Shown here piece after piece: positions 25,485 through 33,129 of a stretch of 64,000 nt of DNA. The stretch is from Prosthecobacter sp. (GTDB taxonomy: Bacteria > Verrucomicrobiota > Verrucomicrobiia > Verrucomicrobiales > Verrucomicrobiaceae): contig JABARQ010000013.1 in NCBI GenBank assembly GCA_019186985.1, positions 62,001-126,000 on the forward strand, in the 5' to 3' direction. Each line of letters opens with the position of its first letter. Within the stretch, counting starts at the first letter, position 1. The notes beneath the pieces were generated by a model. The model was not told where the DNA came from. It was given only the letters and a program-made list of their open reading frames with translations, and searched no databases. Made by a program: the position numbers and the translations under genes.

Positions 25485-26456
25485 TCACTTCACGGCTGCG
25501 GCGCGGGCCTTGTCCATGACTTCCTTGAGGGTGACCTCGGCGCCGTTGCGGCGCTTGCTTTCGTCGGCGGCCTCCATGAACGCGTAGATCTCCAGGGTCT
25601 CCTCGGGGCTCACGGGGGCGACACCGGTGCGGAAGAAATGCACGGCGGAGTAGAGCAGGGGATCATAGCCGTCGTAGGAGCCGACATCAGCCTCGCCCTT
25701 GTCGCCGAGGGCCTTGCCGCCGTAGCCCTTGTTTTCGTAAAACACGCCCTTGCGGCCGCCCTCCCAGGTGCCGGTGACGCGGATTTTACCTTCGGCATTG
25801 GTGTCGCGTTTGACGGACTGGCAGCCGGTGCCCATGACAGTGAAGAGGCTTTCGACACCATGAATGCCGTACCAGAAAAGGTCCGGATGGGTGGCCTCCA
25901 GGCTGGCCGGGCTGAAGGTGGTGGCCTCCTTCACTTTGCCGATGCTGCCGCCGCGCACGGCCTGGGTGTTTTTGCCGAAGCGCAGGGAGGAGGAGGAGAA
26001 GACAGGAACGCCGGCGGCCTTGGACTCCTGGTAGATCTTGATGGCATCGACGAGGGTGCCGGCGACGGGCTTGTCGATGAAGACAGGCTTGTGGGCGGCG
26101 AGGCAGGGGCGGAGCTGCTCGAGGTGAGGGCGGCCGTCGTTGGTCTCAAGGAAGACCACGTCCACCTTGTCAAGCAGGGCGTCGATGCTGTCGACGATCT
26201 CGACGCCGAGCTCCTTGACCTTGGCGGTGTACTCCGGGACGCGCTTCAGGCTGGACTCAATGTCCTTCGATCCATTTGGGTAGGCCGCGACCATGCGCAC
26301 GCCCATGACCTCCGGCTTCTGTGGGTTGCTGTTGAGGGTCTTGGTGAAGGCCAGGACGTGGGAGGTGTCGAGGCCGATGATGCCGGCGCGGATGTTCTGG
26401 GCGGCGGCGGAGCCGGCGATGAGGCAGGCGGAAAAGAGGGCGAGAAGGCGGGTCAT
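25485..26456 (-). CDS. Secreted Gfo/Idh/MocA-like oxidoreductase
   Basis: This 323-residue protein has a signal peptide (MTRLLALFSACLIAGSAAAQ) and a Gfo/Idh/MocA layout: an N-terminal Rossmann-like domain (RAGIIGLDTSHVLAF), the VFIDKPVAG motif with Lys129, and a C-terminal alpha/beta domain. The dinucleotide loop reads GLDTSH and not the usual GxGxxG, so the mode of cofactor binding is uncertain. Exported members of this family are common in Verrucomicrobiota and often act on sugars. It has its own terminator and appears to be a single-gene transcript. Confidence 0.83.
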   Translation of the reverse strand: MTRLLALFSACLIAGSAAAQNIRAGIIGLDTSHVLAFTKTLNSNPQKPEVMGVRMVAAYPNGSKDIESSLKRVPEYTAKVKELGVEIVDSIDALLDKVDVVFLETNDGRPHLEQLRPCLAAHKPVFIDKPVAGTLVDAIKIYQESKAAGVPVFSSSSLRFGKNTQAVRGGSIGKVKEATTFSPASLEATHPDLFWYGIHGVESLFTVMGTGCQSVKRDTNAEGKIRVTGTWEGGRKGVFYENKGYGGKALGDKGEADVGSYDGYDPLLYSAVHFFRTGVAPVSPEETLEIYAFMEAADESKRRNGAEVTLKEVMDKARAAAVK

Positions 26457-26545
26457 GAGGGGGATATTACGCCCAGGAAGGAACTGGCTTGCGCTCCGGC
26501 ATGACGGGAACTGGCTGGATTGTGCCAGGAGGGCCGCGCCGGCGG

Positions 26546-27220
26546 TCAGCGCCGGGGCACGATCACGTGCTGCTGACGAGTCTTGAGCAGGCTGCCGGAG
26601 GGCAGGACGCCACCGAAGCTGGTGAGGGGATAGATGATGGATTTCCGGCCGATGATCGAACCTGGGTTGATGACGCTGTTGCAGCCGATTTCGGCATGGT
26701 CGCCGATGACCGCGCCAAACTTGCGCAGGCCGGTGGCGTGGCTCTGGCGGCCGTCCTCGACCGTGACCTCGAGGCGGTCGAGGCGGACATTGGAAAGGAT
26801 GACCCCGGCGCCGAGGTGGGCCTTGTGGCCGAGGATGGAGTCACCGACGTAGTTGAAGTGAGGGACCTCGCATTCGTCGAAGAGGACGCAGTTCTTGAAC
26901 TCGCAGGAGTTGCCGAGGACGCAGCCGTTGCCGACGATGACATTTTCGCGGATGTAGCAGCCGGCGCGGATCTGGCAGTTCCTGCCGATCCAGGCCGGAC
27001 CTTTGATGACGGCACCGGGTTCGATGACGGTGCCTTCGTCGATGAAGACGTCCTCCCCGAGGTGAACGCCGGGCGGGATGGCGACCTGGATGTTGCGCTG
27101 CAGGCGGAAGCCGAGGTAGGACTCGAGGTGGGAGAGGGCATGCCACACGGGCTGGTCCGGCGGGAAAAGGATGCCGTGCTGCGTGCGGGCAAGGTCCAGG
27201 TAGTCCGTGGGCGGGAACAT
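26546..27220 (-). CDS. Left-handed beta-helix (hexapeptide-repeat) transferase-like protein
   Basis: This 224-residue protein consists mainly of hexapeptide repeats, for example IEPGAVIKGPAWIGRNCQI, IVGNGCVLGNSC and IGCNSVINPGSIIG. They form a left-handed beta helix, as in GlmU, LpxA and other acyl or nucleotidyl transferases. The N-terminal 60 residues lack a nucleotidyltransferase motif, so this resembles the C-terminal half of GlmU only. The ATG at 27220 is chosen because the family-like part begins there. It lies 16 bp downstream of frr on the same strand and is probably cotranscribed. Confidence 0.75.
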   Translation of the reverse strand: MFPPTDYLDLARTQHGILFPPDQPVWHALSHLESYLGFRLQRNIQVAIPPGVHLGEDVFIDEGTVIEPGAVIKGPAWIGRNCQIRAGCYIRENVIVGNGCVLGNSCEFKNCVLFDECEVPHFNYVGDSILGHKAHLGAGVILSNVRLDRLEVTVEDGRQSHATGLRKFGAVIGDHAEIGCNSVINPGSIIGRKSIIYPLTSFGGVLPSGSLLKTRQQHVIVPRR

Positions 27221-27236
27221 GCGCTTGAGTCGTGGG

Positions 27237-27803
27237 TCAGACCGTGAGGATTTCCTTTTCCTTGCTCGCCATGTGCTGTTCGATCTCGGCGATCTTCTTG
27301 TCGGTGAGGTTCTGCACCTCCTTTTCCAGGCGGTGCAGGTCGTCCTCGGTGATGGCGCCGTCCTTTTCACCCTTCTTGAGCTGCTCGATGGCGTCGCGGC
27401 GGGCGGAGCGAACGCGGACCTTGGACTCCTCGCCCATCTGCTTGACCAGCTTCACCATTTGTTCGCGGCGTTCCTGGGAGAGGGCGGGGATGGGAAGGCG
27501 GATCACCTTGCCCTCGATCGAGCCGTTGAGGCCGAGACGGGACTCGCGGATGGCGCGGTCGATGTCGTGGAGGGTGGAGGAGTCAAAGGGCTCGATGCGG
27601 ATCAGTCGTGCGTCAGGCGTGGTGATCATGGCGAGCTGCTTGAGCTTCATGTGGGCGCCGTAGCTGTGAACATGCACGTCGAGTCCTTCGACGAGGGTTG
27701 GAGAGGCCTTGCCGGTGCGCACCATGGCGAATTCATGCACGGCGAACTCGACGGCCTTGGTCATGGCTTCTTCACATTCGAGCATGGTCATTTCGGGGTC
27801 CAT
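27237..27803 (-). CDS. frr: Ribosome recycling factor
   Basis: This 188-residue protein is the usual length for ribosome recycling factor. It has VRTGKASPTLVEGLDVHVHS, PLPIPALSQERREQ-like text (IRLPIPALSQERREQMVKL) and VRSARRDAIEQLKK, all family signatures. Together with EF-G it splits the post-termination ribosome. The start at 27803 matches the family; the upstream frame is a Pro/Arg-rich shadow. pyrH and tsf, the common neighbours, are not adjacent. The only same-strand neighbour downstream is the beta-helix gene. Confidence 0.95.
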   Translation of the reverse strand: MDPEMTMLECEEAMTKAVEFAVHEFAMVRTGKASPTLVEGLDVHVHSYGAHMKLKQLAMITTPDARLIRIEPFDSSTLHDIDRAIRESRLGLNGSIEGKVIRLPIPALSQERREQMVKLVKQMGEESKVRVRSARRDAIEQLKKGEKDGAITEDDLHRLEKEVQNLTDKKIAEIEQHMASKEKEILTV

Positions 27804-27923
27804 AGGGCGGTGCGGGCGGAGTTCTTGAGGTGTCGAGGGATGAGCCTGCATCTTTGCCCGCCGGGAAGCCGGATGTCCACCCTGTTGTTCAGGCGATTTC
27901 GGCGCGTGACGCCGGAGTGGTTC

Positions 27924-29297
27924 TCAGCCCTGGCAGGCGGAGAGAAGATGCTCGCACACCTGGTCGGCGCGGATGCTGCCGGAGCCTGGCAATCTGGAGA
28001 AGGGGCCGATGAGCACGGGCCAGTCGCGCTGGTCCTCGGGGATGCGTCCGTGGCTGCCCTTCACCAGCGTGGCATCAAGCGGGATGACGTCCATGAGATA
28101 GCGGAAGCCGAGCTTTTTGCGTGCGAGCTTGAGGGCCATGGTGAGCTTCGGCGCGCGGATGGCCGGGTCGATGAAGAGCTCGGCGGGGTCATAACCACAT
28201 TTGCGGTGGATGTCCACGCAGCGGGCGAAGTCAGGCGCGCGCGCGTCATCCTGCCAGTAATAGTAGGTGAACCAGCTGCGTGCGTCGGCCACCGCCACGA
28301 GGTCGCCGGAGCGGGCATGATCGAGGCGTGCGTGGCTCTTTTCCACCCGGCCCAGGACCTGCTGGACACCGGGCGTCTGCTCGAGCACGGCGCGGACCTG
28401 GTCGAGCAGCGAGGCGTCGTTCACATAGACGTGGGCCAGCTGATGATCGGCGATGGCAAAGGCGCGCGAGCCGCCGAGGTCGAGGGTTTCCCGGCCGAGT
28501 TCGTCCTTGATGGACAGCCAGCCCTTTTCGCGGAAGACGCGGTTCAGGTGCACGGGGCGGTCGACGTCGGTGATGCCATATTCGGAGAGCAGGACGACCT
28601 GGATGCCGCGGGCTTCGTAGAAGCGGATGAGGTCGCCGACCACCTCGTCGATCTGGCGCAGGTCGGTGGAGATGCGGCTCATGTCGAGGCCGACGCGCTG
28701 GAGGTTGTAGTCGAGGTGGGGGAGGTAGACGAGGCTGAGGGAGGGCCAGTGCTTCTCCTCGATCCACCTGGCGCTGGCGGCGATCCAGCGGGAGGATTCG
28801 ATGCCGGAGGCGGGGCCCCAGAAGTTCATGAAGGGGAACTCGCCGAGGTCGCGCTTCAGGCGGTCGCGCATGCCCATGGGCTGCGTGTGGATGTCGAAGA
28901 CCTTGCTGCCGTCGCTGAGGTAGAGCGGGCGTGGTGTCACCGCGTAGTCGGCGGTGCTGTGCATGTTGTACCACCAGAAGACCTTGGCGCAGGTGAACTC
29001 GCGGTCGTTTCTGCGCAGCATGTCCCAGAGCTTTTCACCCTGGATGAGCTGCTCGGGCTGCTTCCAGAAGCGATGTTCGGCATAGTCGCGGTCGTACCAG
29101 CCGTTGGCGACGATGCCGTGGTCACGGGGCGTGCGTCCGGTCACATAGGTGGCCTGGGCCGTGCAGGTGACGGCGGGCAGGACGGGCTCAACCAGGGTGC
29201 TCCTGCTACGCTCCATGAAGGCGCGGATCTCCGGCGTGTGCTCGCCGATGAGGCGGGCGGTCAGGCCGACGACGTTGAGGATGGCGGTGCGGGGCAT
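27924..29297 (-). CDS. Alkaline-phosphatase-superfamily protein (nucleotide pyrophosphatase/phosphodiesterase type)
   Basis: This 457-residue protein has the metal and nucleophile region of type-I phosphodiesterase/nucleotide pyrophosphatases: VVGLTARLIG, PAVTCTAQATYVTGRTP (nucleophile probably Thr near residue 45), then RDHGIVANGWYDRD, and later YLPHLDYNLQR and LLSEYGITDVDR. No signal peptide is seen, so it is probably cytosolic. The ATG at 29297 (MPRTAILNVV) begins at the first strand. The family includes proteins from EboA-E type clusters, but no other such gene is here. Confidence 0.82.
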   Translation of the reverse strand: MPRTAILNVVGLTARLIGEHTPEIRAFMERSRSTLVEPVLPAVTCTAQATYVTGRTPRDHGIVANGWYDRDYAEHRFWKQPEQLIQGEKLWDMLRRNDREFTCAKVFWWYNMHSTADYAVTPRPLYLSDGSKVFDIHTQPMGMRDRLKRDLGEFPFMNFWGPASGIESSRWIAASARWIEEKHWPSLSLVYLPHLDYNLQRVGLDMSRISTDLRQIDEVVGDLIRFYEARGIQVVLLSEYGITDVDRPVHLNRVFREKGWLSIKDELGRETLDLGGSRAFAIADHQLAHVYVNDASLLDQVRAVLEQTPGVQQVLGRVEKSHARLDHARSGDLVAVADARSWFTYYYWQDDARAPDFARCVDIHRKCGYDPAELFIDPAIRAPKLTMALKLARKKLGFRYLMDVIPLDATLVKGSHGRIPEDQRDWPVLIGPFSRLPGSGSIRADQVCEHLLSACQG

Positions 29298-29392
29298 GGA
29301 GGCGCAGTCAAACGGCCCGCCGGGCAAAGGTCAAGCGGGCAGGAGGGCGGTGATGGCAGGACTTGTGCCCCCGTGTTTTTCCAAACCCTGGT

Positions 29393-29436
29393 GACAGGAT
29401 TCACAAGACTGGCAGGACTGACGAGATTGGACAAGG
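29393..29436. repeat. Degenerate short tandem repeat (about 9-10 bp unit)
   Basis: In the 278-bp gap between two divergent genes, variants of one unit follow each other: ACAGGATTC, ACAAGACTGG, CAGGACTG, ACGAGATTGG, ACAAGG. The units share a CA(G/A)GA(T/C)T core. Similar degenerate CAGGATT repeats are known from intergenic DNA of several bacteria in this phylum, in my recollection. No function is assigned. Confidence 0.5.
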
Positions 29437-29502
29437 TCCAGGTTGTTCTGAGGGGAGGGCGGGTTTCGCCATTCGGGCCAGGTCTCAGCATTGAGCTGCG
29501 CA

Positions 29503-29515
29503 CTTGTGACACAAG
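29503..29515. promoter_or_regulatory. Operator-like palindrome upstream of the pseudouridine synthase gene
   Basis: CTTGTG-A-CACAAG is a perfect 6-bp inverted repeat around one central base, 61 bp before the start at 29576. It looks like a regulator-binding site, but no regulator gene is adjacent, so the call is tentative. Confidence 0.25.
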
Positions 29516-29575
29516 CCCGGCGCCGCGTTGAATGCGGTTTGACGCCACCTGTGCAGCGCCTAAGAAGGGCCGGAC

Positions 29576-30463
29576 ATGATCCCTGTTCAAACCGTCCCCG
29601 AGCCCCAGCCGCTGCTGCCCTTTCTTCTGGCCGCATGGCCGGAGGTGAAGCGCACGAAGGTGAAGCAGTGGCTGAAATTCGGTTCGGTGCGCGTGAATGA
29701 CGAGGTGGTGACGCGTCATGATCATCCGCTGCAGGCGGGTGACAGGGTGGGCATCGTGCCGGGCAAGGCGCCGCCACCGCAGGCGGCGGACCTGCCGGAG
29801 GGGATGAGCATCCTGCATGAGGACGATGCGATCCTGGTGATCCACAAGCCGCAGGGGCTGCTGACGATCTCGACGGAAAGCGAGAAGGAGCGCACGGCCT
29901 ACTCCTTCCTGACCCGGTACCGGCGTGACTCGCAGTTCAGCGGCAAGGCGCGGGTTTGGATCGTGCACCGGCTGGACAAGGAGACCTCGGGCGTGCTTTT
30001 GTTTGCGAAGACCGAGGAGGTGAAGACGGCGCTGCAGGAGAACTGGGCGTCGTTTGAGAAGCGTTATCTGGCGGTGGTTGAAGGAGCGCCGCCCGAGGCC
30101 TCGGGCGTGCTGCGTGGATACGTGGATGAAAGCCAGCCGCACCGGGTTTACCTGCACCAGCGGCCGGTGGCAGGGGCACGCGAGGCGTTGACGCATTACC
30201 GGGTGCTCAGGCATGGCATGGGGCGCACCCTGGTGGAGCTGAGGCTGGAGACCGGGCGGCGGCATCAGATCCGCGTGCAGCTGGCCGAGGCAGGCTGTCC
30301 CGTGGCCGGGGATGCGAGGTATGGGGCGAAGTCAAACCCGGCGCGGCGTGTGGCGCTGCATGCGGCCTCGCTGCGCATCAAGCACCCGGTGGACGGGCGC
30401 GAGATGACCTTTGAATCGCCGCTGCCGCCGGAGCTGGCCAGGCTTCTGCCCAGCGAAGTTTGA
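29576..30463 (+). CDS. RluA family pseudouridine synthase
   Basis: This 295-residue protein has an N-terminal S4 RNA-binding domain (about 12-65, KQWLKFGSVRVNDEVV), then the RluA catalytic domain with HRLDKETSGVLLFAK, where Asp134 is the catalytic residue. ETGRRHQIRVQLAEAG and PVAGDARYG follow. It isomerises uridine to pseudouridine in rRNA or tRNA; the exact target (RluC, RluD or another) is not decided. It begins 61 bp after a small palindrome and converges with the small gene at 30481. Confidence 0.9.
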   Translation: MIPVQTVPEPQPLLPFLLAAWPEVKRTKVKQWLKFGSVRVNDEVVTRHDHPLQAGDRVGIVPGKAPPPQAADLPEGMSILHEDDAILVIHKPQGLLTISTESEKERTAYSFLTRYRRDSQFSGKARVWIVHRLDKETSGVLLFAKTEEVKTALQENWASFEKRYLAVVEGAPPEASGVLRGYVDESQPHRVYLHQRPVAGAREALTHYRVLRHGMGRTLVELRLETGRRHQIRVQLAEAGCPVAGDARYGAKSNPARRVALHAASLRIKHPVDGREMTFESPLPPELARLLPSEV

Positions 30464-30480
30464 TTCAGCATCAGGCGGGA

Positions 30481-30693
30481 TCAGAGCAGGGTGCTGTCAT
30501 CCTGCTTTTCAAGGCGGCCGATCTTCTTTTTGATGGTCTCGAGGTGCACGGTCATCTCGTGCAGGGCCTTGAGGCTGTCCTTCAGGGTTTCCTCGTCCTT
30601 CAGGTGGGGCAGGGCGGGATGGATCTTCATCATCTGAAGTGCGATGGCCTTGGCGGCATCACGGATCTGCTGGATGGCATCGGGACGGGTCAT
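30481..30693 (-). CDS. Small hypothetical protein with coiled-coil C-terminus
   Basis: This short, charged protein of about 70 residues from MTRPDAIQQIRDAAKAIALQ contains KALHEMTVHLETIKKKIGRL near the end, a probable coiled coil. Candidate starts are 30693, 30702 and 30729, and none has a clear Shine-Dalgarno sequence. It has a divergent neighbour (the LysR gene) and a convergent one (the pseudouridine synthase). I do not recognise the family. The lack of frame breaks in a short length is weak support, so confidence is moderate. Confidence 0.5.
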   Translation of the reverse strand: MTRPDAIQQIRDAAKAIALQMMKIHPALPHLKDEETLKDSLKALHEMTVHLETIKKKIGRLEKQDDSTLL

Positions 30694-30738
30694 GGCGTGC
30701 ATTCTGGGCAAAGGCGGCATGGTTCGCAACAGCGGGAG

Positions 30739-30765
30739 TTGTCAGCCCTGCGGGGGGCGTATAAA
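30739..30765 (+). promoter_or_regulatory. Possible sigma-70 promoter of the LysR gene
   Basis: TTGTCA (30739-30744) and TATAAA (30760-30765) match the -35 and -10 consensus at five of six bases each, with a short 15-bp spacer. The predicted transcript start near 30772 would fall at the ATG of the LysR gene (30774), so the mRNA would be leaderless or nearly so. Confidence 0.35.
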
Positions 30766-30773
30766 CAGGCATC

Positions 30774-31679
30774 ATGGACCTGAGGCATCTGCGATATTTC
30801 CAGGCGGTGGCGGAGGAGCTGAGCTTCTCCAAGGCTTCGCGTCGGCTGCGCATCGCCCAGCCGGCGCTTTCACGCGCCGTGCAGGAGCTGGAGCAGGACC
30901 TGGGAATGAGGCTGATCGAGCGCAACCGGCGCACCATGGCGCTGACCCCGGCGGGGGCCGTGCTGCTGGCGGAGTCGGCGGTGGTTCTGGAGCGGCTGGA
31001 GGAGTCCCTGCGCAAGGTGAAGCGCACGGCGGCGGGGGAGGAGGGGGAGCTGCGGCTGGGATACATCGGCCCGCCGACGAAGAGCTTCCTGGGCAGGCTG
31101 CTGGCTGAGTACCGGAGGCGTTTCCCCAAGGTGTCCGTGCATCTGGAGGAGCGGACGCCGGAGCGCGTGTGGGAGATGGTGGCGAAGGGTCGGCTGTCGG
31201 TGGCGCTGACACGGCCCGTGCCGGGGCAGGGGGAGCGTGCCTTGAACACCCTTTTGTTGCGCCAGGAGCCCCTTGGCATCGTGGTTCCCCAGGGACATCC
31301 CCTGGCGGGGAGGAAGTCCATTTCCTGGAAGCAGCTCGCGAACGAGCCGCTGATCGTGCTGGCCAGGCGGGAGGGGGTGGGGCTTCATGATGAAATCCTG
31401 GCGGCCTGCCGGACGGCGGGCTTTGCGCCGCGCATCGTGCAGAGCCCGAGCCTGATGGGCACGGTGCTGACCTATGTGGAGGCCGGGGCCGGGGTGGGGG
31501 TTGCCACGGACAGTGTCGCAGCCACGTCCATGCCGGAAGGCCTGAGCTTTGTGCCTGTGACTCCCGTGCACAGCGTGCCGCTGGTGATGGTCTGGAATCC
31601 GGATGAGTTCAGCCCGCCGGTGAAGGCCTTTCACGGGCTCGTCGAAGAGTGGCTGAAGGACGGCCGCCTGTGGAGTTAG
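30774..31679 (+). CDS. LysR-type transcriptional regulator
   Basis: This 301-residue regulator has the N-terminal winged helix-turn-helix (about 1-65: RYFQAVAEELSFSKASRRL, IAQPALSRAVQELEQDLG) and a C-terminal substrate-binding domain (about 90-300: GELRLGYIGPP, LSVALTRPVPGQG). LysR proteins bind DNA as tetramers and respond to small effectors, often controlling a divergent gene. Here the divergent neighbour is a small unknown protein. The SWIM gene ends two bases downstream on the other strand. The effector is unknown. Confidence 0.92.
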   Translation: MDLRHLRYFQAVAEELSFSKASRRLRIAQPALSRAVQELEQDLGMRLIERNRRTMALTPAGAVLLAESAVVLERLEESLRKVKRTAAGEEGELRLGYIGPPTKSFLGRLLAEYRRRFPKVSVHLEERTPERVWEMVAKGRLSVALTRPVPGQGERALNTLLLRQEPLGIVVPQGHPLAGRKSISWKQLANEPLIVLARREGVGLHDEILAACRTAGFAPRIVQSPSLMGTVLTYVEAGAGVGVATDSVAATSMPEGLSFVPVTPVHSVPLVMVWNPDEFSPPVKAFHGLVEEWLKDGRLWS

Positions 31680-31680
31680 G

Positions 31681-32382
31681 TCAGGGCTGAAGGTCGATGC
31701 CAAACAGTGCGGACAGGTCGCTGTCGGACAGGCCGCCGCCGGTGTCCGGCAGGGTGGATGCAGCGGCGCTGCTGGCGGTGGCAAGCAGCGCTGTGGGATC
31801 GACTCCACGCAGGGTGAAGAGGAGGGCGGGATCGGTGTCGAGCTTCAGGCCGGTGCCGTAGAGTGCGGCCGCCGTGTGTTCGCAAAGGTCGGCGTAGTCC
31901 GGGCAGGAGCAGTCGAAGCGGATCTCCTTCGGGCTTGGAAACAGCCCATGCTCCGGGTTTGTCAGCAGCTGCAGAAGGTCGTCGCCAAGCCTGCCTGCGA
32001 GGAGGTCGAGCATGGTTGGAGCCCTGCTGGTGGCGGCGCTGGAGATTTCCTGCCAGCGTTCCGGGGTGAGCGGCTGGATGTGCACCGATGCCTCGTGAAG
32101 GTCGGCTCCGGCCACCAGGGCGCTGATTCTGCCCGCGCTGATGTCGAGGTTGAAGACCCGGCCCTGGCGCAGGCAGCTTCGGCCCCGGGGAAGCCGTGCG
32201 TCATAGACCTGGTAGGCCTCCAGGTTGCGGCACCAGGACCGGCCCCAGAAGGTGGTGCAGAGTTTCTTTGATCCGGAGGGGGCGGTGAGCACTTCCATCG
32301 TCTCGCCACGCTTCAGCCGCCGGTCGATCTGGCGCTGCAGATGTTCCTTTTGTTCGTGAGCTGCTTCTTGTGACCACCCCAT
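31681..32382 (-). CDS. SWIM zinc-finger protein
   Basis: This 233-residue protein has the SWIM pattern with Cys158, Cys160, Cys167 and His169 (RFDCSCPDYADLCEHT). Other conserved family text includes TTFWGRSWCRNLEAY and LPRGRSCLRQG, and GLFPSPKEIRFD. SWIM domains bind zinc and mediate DNA or protein contacts. In many bacteria this family sits beside a SNF2-type helicase, but none is here. The ATG at 32382 is chosen because the upstream frame has no family sequence. It overlaps nothing and converges with LysR. Confidence 0.85.
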   Translation of the reverse strand: MGWSQEAAHEQKEHLQRQIDRRLKRGETMEVLTAPSGSKKLCTTFWGRSWCRNLEAYQVYDARLPRGRSCLRQGRVFNLDISAGRISALVAGADLHEASVHIQPLTPERWQEISSAATSRAPTMLDLLAGRLGDDLLQLLTNPEHGLFPSPKEIRFDCSCPDYADLCEHTAAALYGTGLKLDTDPALLFTLRGVDPTALLATASSAAASTLPDTGGGLSDSDLSALFGIDLQP

Positions 32383-32463
32383 GCCATCAGATAGCCCGGT
32401 GCATGGCGGGCGTCGAGTTTCAGCTTGCCGGAGGGCTGGCTTTCCGGGCAGACTGGGGCCGCC

Positions 32464-33042
32464 ATGAAAACCCAGCTGGTCCGCTGCCTTGCCCTCCTGA
32501 CGATCCTCTGCGGTCTGACCGCCTGTCCGGAAACCACGGTGCCCGACGGCTTCGGTGCCGGGCCTGTCGGGCTGAAGGCCGGGGACTGGCAGGGGGACTG
32601 GTCGCCGGTGGATGAACCGGGGGACGTCTTTGAATTCCAGGTGGCTGATGGGCCGCAGGGCGTGCTGGAACTGCATGAAAAGAAGCCGGCGGATGAAAGG
32701 AAGAAGCCCGAGGTGTTCTCGCTCAGCCTGCGCCACAGCGGCGTGAAGTCCGGCCAGGGGCTGTGCTTTGCGATCCTCAATGACAAGGCGAAGGCCGGTG
32801 CGGGAACCCTTCATCTGATGCGGCCTGCCCAAAAGGATGTCTTCGTCCTGTGGGGCGTCGATCACGAGGCGGTGACGGCAGCCTTGAAGGCTGGCGGGCT
32901 GAAGGGCGGCCTGGAGACGCCGGACAAGGACGGCATTCACAACAGCCTGGCGGCGGATCCGGCGAACTACACCGCGCTGCTGGCGCCGAAGTTTTGGAAA
33001 TGGACCGAGCCGACCGTGATGGTCAGGCGTGCGGCGCGCTGA
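32464..33042 (+). CDS. Hypothetical lipoprotein
   Basis: This 192-residue protein begins MKTQLVRCLALLTILCGLTAC with a lipobox and lipid Cys21. The rest is soluble, with AGDWQGDWSPVDEPGDVFEF and LHLMRPAQKDVFVLWGVDHEA, and shows no family I can name. It is probably anchored in the inner or outer membrane facing the periplasm. It is followed by the HtrA gene after 87 bp on the same strand. The start at 32464 is set by the signal peptide. Confidence 0.72.
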   Translation: MKTQLVRCLALLTILCGLTACPETTVPDGFGAGPVGLKAGDWQGDWSPVDEPGDVFEFQVADGPQGVLELHEKKPADERKKPEVFSLSLRHSGVKSGQGLCFAILNDKAKAGAGTLHLMRPAQKDVFVLWGVDHEAVTAALKAGGLKGGLETPDKDGIHNSLAADPANYTALLAPKFWKWTEPTVMVRRAAR

Positions 33043-33129
33043 CACCCGGGCCGGTTGATGTTGGTCGCCTGACTTCTTGCCATTGAATCGACGCAGGGCA
33101 TCGTAGCTTCAGCGTCAGCCGCCTTTTCC

